Positions 1 through 6,924 of a stretch of DNA of 10,771 nt are shown here, one piece after another. The notes beneath the pieces were generated by a model. The model worked only from the letters and a program-made list of their open reading frames with translations. It was not told the DNA's origin and made no database searches. The first letter of the stretch is position 1, and each line of letters begins with the position of its first letter. Origin of the DNA: Micropepsaceae bacterium (lineage in GTDB: Bacteria; Pseudomonadota; Alphaproteobacteria; Micropepsales; Micropepsaceae). The DNA lies in assembly GCA_025450355.1 (NCBI GenBank), contig JANWHR010000035.1, positions 1-10,771 of the forward strand, in the 5' to 3' direction. The translations under genes were made by a program, and so were the position numbers.

Positions 1-333
1 AGCCCCATCCCGCTTCGCCATCGGTGCGGTGCTCTTTGACATCGTAGGACAGTTCGGTTTCCGGCTTGCTGTTTCCACTCGTCCGCAACGGCGGCTGGCG
101 CGCATCCGGCTGCCTCCGCTTGCGGGGGGATCACCGGCCAAACAGGACTGCTTTTCTTCCCCGCTGGTGATTGCGTGGCGCCTGTGTGGCGACCGTTGGG
201 CGCTTTGAATCAGCCAAAAAGCCAGGAAATCGGCGACTTGTTCCACTGTGGCGCTTGATTCAGTAAAGTTTGGATATGGGGCAACTGCTGCGCAAACCCC
301 GCAGAACGCAACGCGCAGGCCCCGGATGCACGG
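1..333. other. Left-edge stretch without a supported gene
   Basis: No gene is supported here. One plus-strand frame is open from base 2 to a TGA at 206-208 (68 codons, no start inside the window needed), so it could be the tail of a gene entering from the left; its translation is rich in Arg and Pro and shows no motif I recognise. On the minus strand an ATG at 42-40 could begin a gene leaving through the left edge, but only 14 codons are visible and there is no clear Shine-Dalgarno sequence. I found no convincing hairpin terminator or promoter. The only role I can infer is that it includes the leader of the membrane-protein gene starting at 334. Confidence 0.4.
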
Positions 334-783
334 ATGTTATCCGATCAGGAATTTGTGTTTCGCACCGCCGCCTGGGCGACATTGTACGTCCACGCTTCAA
401 TTGTGCTGTTCAATGTCTTCTGGCTGGTCGCGATTCCCCTTGGCGTGTGGCAGGGATGGACATTCATCCGCAATTTCTGGTGGCGAATCGCGCACCTGGT
501 CTCGCTTGCCATTGTTGCCGCGCAGGTCATCGCCGGACGCCTGTGCTTCCTCACCATTATCCAGGACTCGCTCTTCAGCCGCGCCGGAAATCCGCAGAAG
601 CCTTCGCTGTTCAATCGTCTGATCATGTCACTGATCTATTGGCCGCTGCCGGATTGGGTATTTCTGCCCCTCTACGTACTCGCGTTCGTGGTCGCGGCGA
701 TTTTCTGGTTCGCCGTTCCGCCGGCACGGCCGCATGCATCCGCGGTCCCTGCGCCACGCAGCCACACAAAATTACATCGATGA
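334..783 (+). CDS. Small inner-membrane protein, DUF2784-like
   Basis: This is a 149-residue hydrophobic protein with about three membrane segments (roughly residues 14-38, 48-68 and 107-127). A His near the start of the first helix (H20), a further His in the second (H55), and the segment GRLCFLTIIQDSLFSRAG (68-85) resemble the DUF2784 signature, in which a Cys-x-Leu-Thr-x-x-x-x-x-x-Leu stretch follows the second helix. The family has no established function. The tail after residue 128 is Pro/Ala/Arg-rich and probably cytoplasmic or disordered. ATG 334 is the first start after the in-frame stop at 256-258; the Shine-Dalgarno is poor. Longer overlapping frames were passed over because only this one reads as a membrane protein. 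The gene is convergent with the GGT-like gene, with 12 bases between their stops, and no link to the catabolic genes is visible. Confidence 0.72.
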   Translation: MLSDQEFVFRTAAWATLYVHASIVLFNVFWLVAIPLGVWQGWTFIRNFWWRIAHLVSLAIVAAQVIAGRLCFLTIIQDSLFSRAGNPQKPSLFNRLIMSLIYWPLPDWVFLPLYVLAFVVAAIFWFAVPPARPHASAVPAPRSHTKLHR

Positions 784-795
784 CGCTTTGCAGGC

Positions 796-2346
796 TCAGC
801 ATCCCAGGGCGAAAGCTTCACGGCGGAAGTCGGCGCTGCCTGCGAGCGTACCGAAGGGCAGCCTTTCGGCCACCTTGGCCGAACCGTAGAAATAGCCGTC
901 ATCGCGCCGTTCCGCACGATGGCCCATGTCGCTGAGCTTTCCGGCGAAATCATCCGGAAAGCTTCGCTCGATCAGGAAATCACCCCGGCGGGTGTTGCAC
1001 CAGCGCGGCGCTTCCACCGCCTGCTGAACATTCATGCCGCAATCGATCAGATGGGCGAGTACCTGCACATTCGTGAGCGTTTGCGACAGCCCGCCGGGCG
1101 TCGCCATGGCGAAGCGCAAGCCGTGCGGGTCTTCGACGAGAACCGGACAGAGCGTGTGGGCCGGCCGCTTTCCGGGCGCCACCACATTCGCGCTGCGCGG
1201 ATCATGGCTGAAGCCGTGCATCCGGTTGTTGAACAGGATGCCGGTTTCCGGATCGAGCAGCATGGCGCCGAACACGTTGAAGACGCTCTGAACCAGCGAG
1301 ATGGCGTTTCCTTCCGCATCCGCGAGCACGAGGCAGGAAGTGCCGCCGGAGTCCGGCATCTTCTCTGAAGCGCCTCCGGCAAGAACCGCCTCGCGGACCC
1401 GGGTCTTTGCTTCCGGCGACAACAGCCGCCCAACGGCATCGGGAATCGCCAGCGGATCGGCAATCAGCGGCACGCCGCCTGCAAAGGCGGCGCGCATGGC
1501 GCTCATCTGACAGGCAATACGGAACAGCGTGGAATCGCGGAGCCGGGCGGACTCGACCGCGGCAAGGCCGTCGAGCTGTAACAGCAGCAGCGCACCGCAG
1601 GAGTTGGGCGGCATGACATGGACGGTATGGCCGCGATAGCCACCCGTCAGCGGTTCGACCCATAGGGGACGATAGTCCGCAAGATCGGATGCCCGCAGCA
1701 AACCGTCCTGGGCGCGGAAGAATACGTCCGTCTGTTCGGCGACCGCGCCGCGATAGAACACATCCGCGCCGTAGCCCGCGATCGCGCGGAGCGTGGCGGC
1801 AAGCGCCGGCTGACGCAGAATGGAGCCGCGCGGAACGGGCGTGCCGCCGGGAATGTAGAGCGCGGCACAACCCGGATCTGCTGCGAGCGATTTCATTTCG
1901 GCGCCCGCGCGTTCGGCCGCCACGTCCGAAACCACATGGCCCGCAGCCGCATCCAGCGCCGCTTCGAACAGCCTGCGCCATGGCAGCCGCCCGAAACGGC
2001 GATGCAGCGTATCCCAGGCGGCGACCAGTCCAGGGACCAGCGAAGCGCGTGGCCCGTGCTGTTGTATTCCATCGGCAAAGCCACCGGCCGTCGCCAGTGC
2101 AGGCGCGGTTCCGGAGGCATTAAGCCCATACACATGTCCCGAGCGCCCGTCGCGATAGATCAGGAATGCGTCGCCGCCAATTCCTGCCGCGTGATGCAGC
2201 ACCACGGAAGTGACCGCAGAGGCCGCGATCGCCGCGTCCGCAAGGCTTCCGCCGCGTTCATGGGTCCGAATCGCGGCGAGAGACGCCAGCATGTGTCCGG
2301 TGACGGCAACGAGCCGCTGTCCGTAAACAGGTGCGCGAGCTGGCAA
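796..2346 (-). CDS. Gamma-glutamyltransferase-family Ntn-hydrolase (probable non-canonical amidase)
   Basis: This 516-residue protein spans the full GGT fold: the N-terminal RGGSLADAAIAA stretch (31-42), AGIGGDAF (54-61), the self-cleavage/nucleophile site at Thr336 in GGTSCLVLADAEGN, NNRM (373-376), and ATPGG (415-419) followed by EAPRW (445-449). By family knowledge it should self-cleave before Thr336 into a large and a small subunit (about 335 and 181 residues) and hydrolyse an amide bond. Residues that hold the gamma-glutamyl group in E. coli GGT appear changed: the Arg of the FRE(T/M)AP motif is Ser78, Asp433 is Gly378, and Ser462-Ser463 are His397-Thr398. A substrate other than glutathione is therefore likely. 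There is no signal peptide, so it is probably cytoplasmic, unlike periplasmic GGT. The start is TTG at 2346, with AGG 7 bases upstream; Met19 is an alternative. It lies 8 bases after the monooxygenase stop, so the two are co-transcribed. Confidence 0.85.
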   Translation of the reverse strand: MPARAPVYGQRLVAVTGHMLASLAAIRTHERGGSLADAAIAASAVTSVVLHHAAGIGGDAFLIYRDGRSGHVYGLNASGTAPALATAGGFADGIQQHGPRASLVPGLVAAWDTLHRRFGRLPWRRLFEAALDAAAGHVVSDVAAERAGAEMKSLAADPGCAALYIPGGTPVPRGSILRQPALAATLRAIAGYGADVFYRGAVAEQTDVFFRAQDGLLRASDLADYRPLWVEPLTGGYRGHTVHVMPPNSCGALLLLQLDGLAAVESARLRDSTLFRIACQMSAMRAAFAGGVPLIADPLAIPDAVGRLLSPEAKTRVREAVLAGGASEKMPDSGGTSCLVLADAEGNAISLVQSVFNVFGAMLLDPETGILFNNRMHGFSHDPRSANVVAPGKRPAHTLCPVLVEDPHGLRFAMATPGGLSQTLTNVQVLAHLIDCGMNVQQAVEAPRWCNTRRGDFLIERSFPDDFAGKLSDMGHRAERRDDGYFYGSAKVAERLPFGTLAGSADFRREAFALGC

Positions 2347-2354
2347 AGCCGTGC

Positions 2355-3575
2355 CTACTGAATCCGCGCGGCTTCGCGCAAAGATTCGATCAGCGACGTG
2401 CGCAGGAGGAATTTGCGGGCAAGCTGCGGGTCTGAGGCTTGCCGCCGCAATTCGTCATGATTGCGGCGCCGGACGGCGGGGTCCTTCTCGGCCAAAAGCT
2501 TCTTGTTGCGAATGGTCTGTTGTTGCGTGTGCTGGACCGCGATGTGCCGGCGTTGCCTTTCATAGCGGTCGAGCCGCGCCCCACCCTCTTCTCCGCGCCA
2601 GATCGCGGCAAGCTTCTCCGCCAGATTGAATGCATCATGAACGCCGCTGTTCAGGCCCATTCCGCCGATCGGGCTGTTCACATGCGCCGAGTCGCCGGCC
2701 AGAATCGCGCGTCCGCGGTGGAATTTCGCCGCGACCCGCTGATGAACCGTGTACAGATTGCTTCCGATGATCTCAAAGGGCCTGCCGATCGGCAGGAAAT
2801 GTTGCAGCCGGGTTTGCAGCGCATCCGGCGCCGTCAGCGCGTCGGGGTCTTCATCGCCCTGTGTCGGGAAATGCACCCGCCAGCGTTCCGGCGGACCTTT
2901 CCAGTGAAACAGGTTCGACCATTCTTCCGGATCGGAAATGTAATTCCGGTCGCTGTAGCCGTGCCGCCTGAAGTCATAGGCGACTTCGATGTTCAGCGTC
3001 CGGTCCGGATAGGTGAAGCCTTCAAATTCGATCCCGCATTCCTTGCGCACAATGCTGCGGGCGCCTTCCGCGCTGACGATGTAGCGCCCGCGCAGGCGAT
3101 CCCTGTCACCGTCCGCACTCTCCACGAAGGCGGTGACTCCGTCCCCGTCCTGATCGAAACCGGTGAAGACCGTCGCCATCATGACGGTAATCAGCGGGTT
3201 GTCCTTCGCCATCGCGAGCGCTTCTTCGACGATCTTGATCCGTTCGCATTGCAGGGCGAAGGGAAAGCGTGTGTCGTTTCCCAGCACCGCATGATCGAAT
3301 TCGGCGATCAGTTCCGATTTTTCCCGGTCCCAGTAATGGAACAGCGGTGCAATGATCCCGCGGGGCTCCAGCCGGCGATAGAGGCCGATGTCATCGTACA
3401 GTTCCAGTGTGGCGGGGTGGTTCGTGCCTGCCCGCGGCACCTGGTCGAGAAAATTGTCATCGCGAAGCTGCTCGATCACGGTGGAAGCAACGCCGTCTTT
3501 CGCGAGCTTCAGTGCGAGGCAGAGGCCGACCGGCCCCGCACCCACGATCAGGACCCGATCTTCTGAAGATTCCAT
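2355..3575 (-). CDS. FAD-dependent aromatic-ring monooxygenase (group A flavoprotein)
   Basis: This 406-residue protein belongs to the FAD_binding_3 / p-hydroxybenzoate-hydroxylase-like group, which uses NAD(P)H and O2 to hydroxylate phenolic or heteroaromatic rings. The N-terminal Rossmann motif is VGAGPVG (11-17), ending with the ribose-binding acid E35. The second motif is VSAEGARSIVR (167-177), where the family's usual Asp-Gly is Glu170-Gly171. The third is AGDSAH (293-298), with D295 contacting the FAD ribityl chain, followed by GGMGLNSG (304-311). The protein stops soon after the catalytic domain and lacks the thioredoxin-like C-terminal domain of phenol hydroxylases (about 580 residues), matching the roughly 400-residue salicylate or 6-hydroxynicotinate hydroxylase size. 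There is no signal peptide, so it is cytoplasmic. ATG 3575 has only a weak Shine-Dalgarno (GGAATCGG). It is first in a two-gene unit with the GGT-like hydrolase, which may act on its product or supply its substrate. The exact substrate is unknown. Confidence 0.88.
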   Translation of the reverse strand: MESSEDRVLIVGAGPVGLCLALKLAKDGVASTVIEQLRDDNFLDQVPRAGTNHPATLELYDDIGLYRRLEPRGIIAPLFHYWDREKSELIAEFDHAVLGNDTRFPFALQCERIKIVEEALAMAKDNPLITVMMATVFTGFDQDGDGVTAFVESADGDRDRLRGRYIVSAEGARSIVRKECGIEFEGFTYPDRTLNIEVAYDFRRHGYSDRNYISDPEEWSNLFHWKGPPERWRVHFPTQGDEDPDALTAPDALQTRLQHFLPIGRPFEIIGSNLYTVHQRVAAKFHRGRAILAGDSAHVNSPIGGMGLNSGVHDAFNLAEKLAAIWRGEEGGARLDRYERQRRHIAVQHTQQQTIRNKKLLAEKDPAVRRRNHDELRRQASDPQLARKFLLRTSLIESLREAARIQ

Positions 3576-3714
3576 TTACCGATTCCGAGATACCCGCCGG
3601 AGAATTCGCGCCTGGAACATGCGGGGTCAAGGGGCGAACGCCGCGCCCGGCATGTGACGGAACAGGCGGGATACTGCGCCGTTACCAACGCGGCATTGGA
3701 TATTGGAGATTTCG
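3576..3714. promoter_or_regulatory. Divergent intergenic region
   Basis: These 139 bases separate the leftward monooxygenase gene from the rightward exported-protein gene, so promoters for both should lie here. For the leftward unit the best candidate is TTGACC (3630-3625 on the minus strand), an 18-base spacer, and AATTCT (3606-3601). The -35 is good and the -10 is weak; transcription would start about 20 bases before ATG 3575. I found no convincing sigma-70 promoter for the rightward gene and no clear operator palindrome. No regulator gene is present in the window. Confidence 0.35.
3705..3708 (+). promoter_or_regulatory. Ribosome binding site deciding the start at 3715
   Basis: GGAG sits 6 bases before ATG 3715. 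A TTG at 3703 would give a protein four residues longer but would overlap this site, so ATG 3715 is the better start. It also places the positively charged Lys directly ahead of the hydrophobic signal core. Confidence 0.65.
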
Positions 3715-4170
3715 ATGACGAAAGCCGCACTTGGGATTGCGGCACTGCTGGTGTTCGGTGGGACAAGCGCAGCCTTTGCCGCACTCGAACACGTTGGCTC
3801 GGTCGTGCTGACGACCGGCACCCCCGGGCAATCGGAATACCGCAATTTTTACGGCAATGAGCTGACACTGACGGCGCGAAATGCCGATTTGAATTGCGAC
3901 AGCGTGGTTGCAACTTTCGATTCCGGCCGCAGCAGAGGCGTTTTTGCCGGTGCGTTGCCACGCGGGCGGACCGTAGCCGTGGGTTTGCCCGAAGGCGAAG
4001 GCCGCGTCCTGCGCATGGACTTTCATTGCCGGCCAACCAGCGGTTTGGGCGGCGTGATCGACATTGCCGGTGGTACGGACCGCCTGTTCTCGGACCGCAG
4101 TGCAGCCCAGATCGCTGAAGCTATGCCGCAGCGGGGCGGATGGCGCGAATTTTTCGCGCGTCTGTTTTGA
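3715..4170 (+). CDS. Small exported protein of unknown function
   Basis: I do not recognise the family. The 151-residue product begins with a classic Sec signal peptide: MTK, a hydrophobic core to about residue 18, and an Ala-Phe-Ala cleavage site (AFA at 20-22), leaving a mature protein of about 129 residues in the periplasm or outside the cell. The mature part has exactly two cysteines (C61 and C105), which could form one disulfide. Its middle alternates hydrophobic and polar residues as in a beta-sandwich, and the C-terminus ends in an amphipathic stretch (WREFFARLF). No catalytic motif or lipobox is seen. It is divergent from the monooxygenase and convergent with the alpha/beta hydrolase: its TGA (4168-4170) directly abuts the stop codon of the opposing gene with no base between. 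A link to the catabolic genes is possible only by position. Confidence 0.75.
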   Translation: MTKAALGIAALLVFGGTSAAFAALEHVGSVVLTTGTPGQSEYRNFYGNELTLTARNADLNCDSVVATFDSGRSRGVFAGALPRGRTVAVGLPEGEGRVLRMDFHCRPTSGLGGVIDIAGGTDRLFSDRSAAQIAEAMPQRGGWREFFARLF

Positions 4171-5076
4171 TCATCGGGCGAGGGCATGTTTGCGCAGGAA
4201 GGCGAGCATGACCTCACGGCAGGCGTCCGGGCGCTCGATCTGCAGCAAATGGCCGGTGTCGCGCACGGCTTCGTATTCATAGCCGCCCTCGTGTGCCAGA
4301 GCGCGGTTTGCAGCCGCGGTCGGTGGCGCGCCCTTCGCATCGGGATCGGCGCCGATCAGCATGACCGGACCGCCATATTCTTTTGCCGCGGGCCAGAGAT
4401 CGAGCGTCAGGGCGGCGAGGTAAATCGAGGCCTCCAACTCGCGCCGGCAGGCCAGCCGATATCCCCCACTGCCATCCGGACGGAGAATCGCATGGGCCAT
4501 GTCTTCGCGCGCCTGCGGTTGCCACCGGCTCTGCGCGCGATTGCTGTGGTATGTCTGGACGAGTTCGCCCGGTGAAGAGAAGCTGTCCTGGCGTTGCAGC
4601 GCCCATTCCATCAGCCGCAATTCGAAACCGTGCATCGCGTCATACTGCGCATGCCCGGGCGGCGGAACATCGGGCGGATCGAACAGCACCAGCGCATCCC
4701 AGACCCATTGCATGTCCATTGCATGTTTCATGCTGGCGCGGCCGGACATTGAATGGAACACGCCAACGCTCTCGCGCCGCCCAAGCCGGCGCTCCGTTTC
4801 GCGGAAAACGGAACCGATGTCGGCAGCCATTTGCCGGTAATGATGGCCGTCTGCACCCGAGGGGTCGTTGCGCCCGTGATTGCGCATATCGAACAGAATG
4901 AGGTCGAATTCATCGAGCAGCGGCTGCCAGAAGACGCGGTAACCGTCGATCGCAAAGCCATTGCCATTGCTGAGGAACAGCCGGACACCGTGTGGATTCC
5001 CGCCGCGGCGGATACGAAGCTGCACCCCATCTTCCATGGTGGCGGAAAAGATTTCCGTGGGCAGGGCGCCGGTCAT
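4171..5076 (-). CDS. Alpha/beta-hydrolase-fold hydrolase
   Basis: This 301-residue cytoplasmic protein shows the alpha/beta-hydrolase order. Strand 3 with the oxyanion loop is LFLSNGNGF (33-41), where the common His-Gly is Asn-Gly. FDMRNHGRN (62-70) is the usual D-x-R-x-x-G turn. The nucleophile elbow is VFHSMSG (106-112) with Ser109. The acid is Asp244 or Asp246 in GADPD, and the catalytic His is His276 in DTGHLLQIERP. A cap region of about 100 residues (roughly 130-230) is rich in Trp and Gln. The fold serves esterases, C-C hydrolases, haloalkane dehalogenases and deformylases such as N-formylmaleamate hydrolase; the sequence does not discriminate between them. Its ATG overlaps the stop of the amidohydrolase gene as ATGA (5076-5073), implying translational coupling, and it is the last gene of the leftward operon. 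A role late in the pathway, on a ring-cleavage product, is inference. Confidence 0.88.
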   Translation of the reverse strand: MTGALPTEIFSATMEDGVQLRIRRGGNPHGVRLFLSNGNGFAIDGYRVFWQPLLDEFDLILFDMRNHGRNDPSGADGHHYRQMAADIGSVFRETERRLGRRESVGVFHSMSGRASMKHAMDMQWVWDALVLFDPPDVPPPGHAQYDAMHGFELRLMEWALQRQDSFSSPGELVQTYHSNRAQSRWQPQAREDMAHAILRPDGSGGYRLACRRELEASIYLAALTLDLWPAAKEYGGPVMLIGADPDAKGAPPTAAANRALAHEGGYEYEAVRDTGHLLQIERPDACREVMLAFLRKHALAR

Positions 5077-6473
5077 AAGACGGGCCAGCGGAGCTGGACC
5101 ATGTCCTTCACCTTCAGGCGCTGTGAAAAACGACCGACGGTCCGCGGTATCTGCCGGTACAGCTCCGTCTCGTCGATGCGGACGCAGCGGCCGTTCTTCA
5201 CGACCTGCTCGCCGGCCACGAACACATGGCGTACGGAATCACCCGTTGCGCTGTAAACGAGATTTGCGACAGGGTTGATCAGCGGCTGCCATTCCGGGCG
5301 GTTGGTATCGAACAGCACGATGTCGGCATCCCTGCCAGTCTCGATGCTGCCAATTCGATTCGCCCAGGGGGTTGCCCTGGCACCGTTAATGGTTGCCATT
5401 TCGAGCGCGGTCTCCGGCGGCATGACCCGCGGATTGGCGCGAACTTCCTTGTAACCGCAGCAGGCCAGCCGCATTTCCTGGACCATATCGACGATTCCCG
5501 AGCTCGCGTGATCTGAACCGAGCGCGACATTTACGCCGAGCGCCATCAATTCCGGCAGTTTGCCCATGACAAAATTGCCGTAGCCATTGTGCAGACTCGA
5601 ACTGGGCGCGCAGACCAGGGCCGGCTTGCGGCGCGCGAGAATCGCCACTTCCTGCGGCTCAAGCCAGCCGGAATGGACGATCAGCATGCGGTCATCGAGA
5701 ACCCCGAGTTTTTCCAGCCGTTCGATTTCCGCCATACCGCAACGCGCCACGCTGGAATCGTGAGTGGAATAACTGAAGCATGCGTGCGTCTGAAGCAGTG
5801 TCCCGAATCGTCCGGCCAGCTCCTTCAGCCCGAGAATCAGCGCATCGGACGCATTGTTCAGTCCACGGAAGCTCGCAGTCGCCGACAGCCGGGGATTGCC
5901 GGAGCGGGCGTAGCGCTGCAGGACCTCTTCGGCACGCGTGAGCGCCACATCCGTATTTTCGATCATTCGTTCCGGAAGTATTCCGAGCACGGATTTGGTG
6001 AGATCGAACGACGATCGCGAGACCAGCATCCGGATGCCCGTGGACAACGCGCCCTCGACGGAGGATTCCGGGTGGTAATTGCCGGGATCGATGAAGCAGG
6101 TCACGCCGTGCCGCAGCAGTTCGGAGGCCGCGAATTGCGCGGAAATCCTGACATCATCCGCGTCCAGCGCCGCTTCATAGGGATACATCCGGTCGAAGAG
6201 AAACGACTGCGCGCCGGCTTCGTCCGCGAGCCCGCGCGAGAGATGAAACGAAGAATGAAGATGCGCGTCGATGAAACCCGGAGTCGCCACCATTCCCGCG
6301 CAGTCGATGACGTCCGCGCCGGAAGCGGAAATTTCGGCCGACTTGCCGATCCAGGCGATGCGGCCATCCTTCACGCCAATCGCGGCATCCCGGATGATCC
6401 GCCGTTCCGGATCGACGGTGATTAGCCAATCGATATTGCGGAGAAGAAGGGTGGGAGCGTCAGCCGCCGGCAT
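5073..6473 (-). CDS. Atz/Trz-type metal-dependent amidohydrolase (deaminase/chlorohydrolase family)
   Basis: This 466-residue protein has the subtype-III amidohydrolase architecture: an N-terminal beta-sandwich half (about 8-62), a TIM barrel (about 63-375), and the sandwich completed by GSIETGRDADIVLFD (375-389) and the C-terminal strands. Visible metal ligands are His71 and His73 (DAHLH), His230 (LQTH), His267 (IVHSGWLEPQE) and Asp321 (GSDH). The family deaminates or dechlorinates ring amidines such as guanine, S-adenosylhomocysteine or s-triazines. The family's Glu, normally three residues after the barrel His (H-x-x-E), is absent: the sequence runs H230-A-C-F233. Chemistry may therefore differ from standard deamination. 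Start ATG 6473 lies 14 bases inside the end of the cupin gene, with a weak GAAGAA ribosome site. The stop overlaps the alpha/beta hydrolase start. Cytoplasmic; a hydrolytic C-N step on a nitrogen compound is the simplest inferred role. Confidence 0.87.
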   Translation of the reverse strand: MPAADAPTLLLRNIDWLITVDPERRIIRDAAIGVKDGRIAWIGKSAEISASGADVIDCAGMVATPGFIDAHLHSSFHLSRGLADEAGAQSFLFDRMYPYEAALDADDVRISAQFAASELLRHGVTCFIDPGNYHPESSVEGALSTGIRMLVSRSSFDLTKSVLGILPERMIENTDVALTRAEEVLQRYARSGNPRLSATASFRGLNNASDALILGLKELAGRFGTLLQTHACFSYSTHDSSVARCGMAEIERLEKLGVLDDRMLIVHSGWLEPQEVAILARRKPALVCAPSSSLHNGYGNFVMGKLPELMALGVNVALGSDHASSGIVDMVQEMRLACCGYKEVRANPRVMPPETALEMATINGARATPWANRIGSIETGRDADIVLFDTNRPEWQPLINPVANLVYSATGDSVRHVFVAGEQVVKNGRCVRIDETELYRQIPRTVGRFSQRLKVKDMVQLRWPVL

Positions 6474-6924
6474 AATTGCATTCTTCGGCGATCTTCAATT
6501 CGACGAGCACATTTTCCTCCGCCGAGTCCTCGCACAGCATGGAGCGATGGGCGATCCCCTTGGGGATGAACATCATGTCGCCCTCGTGCATGGTTCGGAC
6601 GCCCATTTCGGTTTCCCAGCGCAGCGCGCCCTTCACGCAAATGATGATCTCGTGATAATCGATGTTCCGGTGCCAGAACCCCATGTCCTCCTTGCTGCGC
6701 TTGGACAGGTCCACCTTCACGGTTTTCGCATCGAACATTCGCAATGGCGTGCCGTCCGCCTTGTTGTAATTGCTTGGCCTGAATTTCGGGTCAAAAATAT
6801 TCAGCATCCGGAACATATCGGAGTTCTCGGCGACTCCCGCATTGCGGACCGGCGGCTCGTCATGAAGCAGGACAACATTTTTCCCGTTGATGGTGACGAG
6901 TTCACGGCATTTGGCGGCGGTCAT
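6460..6924 (-). CDS. Single-domain cupin, candidate ring-cleavage dioxygenase
   Basis: This is a 154-residue protein with one cupin barrel. Motif 1 is WHRNIDYHEIIICVKG (84-99), with His85, Asn87, His91 and Glu92; motif 2 is EGDMMFIPKGIAHRS (114-128), with His126. The usual H-x-H is H-R-N, as in homogentisate-1,2-dioxygenase-like cupins (from memory, with H-R-N or H-S-N motifs). His85, Glu92 and His126 could form a two-His/one-Glu iron site. Members of such families open gentisate-type or homogentisate-type rings, but a cupin this small could also be an isomerase, an accessory protein or a non-catalytic protein. The start at 6924 is chosen over 6960 because AAGGAAGGA lies 6 bases before it. 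The gene overlaps the end of the Mo-subunit gene by 23 bases and the start of the amidohydrolase gene by 14. Between hydroxylating and hydrolytic enzymes, ring opening is a reasonable inferred job. Confidence 0.82.
   Translation of the reverse strand: MTAAKCRELVTINGKNVVLLHDEPPVRNAGVAENSDMFRMLNIFDPKFRPSNYNKADGTPLRMFDAKTVKVDLSKRSKEDMGFWHRNIDYHEIIICVKGALRWETEMGVRTMHEGDMMFIPKGIAHRSMLCEDSAEENVLVELKIAEECNYAGG

Noticed and set aside
1..42. Minus-strand ATG at 42-40 as start of a gene leaving the left edge
   Set aside because: Only 14 codons are visible with no ribosome site or recognisable N-terminus, too little to call a gene.
270..935. Plus-strand open frame of 221 codons overlapping the DUF2784-like gene and the end of the GGT-like gene
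   Set aside because: Composition is Arg/Pro/Cys-rich and non-protein-like, while the frame at 334-783 gives a coherent membrane protein and the minus strand holds a full GGT fold.
796..2346. Classical periplasmic gamma-glutamyltranspeptidase (ggt)
   Set aside because: No signal peptide, and the gamma-glutamyl-binding residues appear replaced; only the fold and nucleophile are shared.
2439..3566. Plus-strand open frame of 375 codons antisense to the monooxygenase gene
   Set aside because: It mirrors the monooxygenase frame almost end to end, has no domain-like sequence, and long antisense frames are expected in GC-rich coding DNA.
3654..3675. Rightward promoter GTGACG ... GATACT upstream of the exported-protein gene
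   Set aside because: The spacer is only about 10 bases, far too short for a sigma-70 promoter.
5589..6425. Plus-strand open frame of 278 codons antisense to the amidohydrolase gene
   Set aside because: Shadow of a well-supported gene; Arg- and His-rich composition without motifs.
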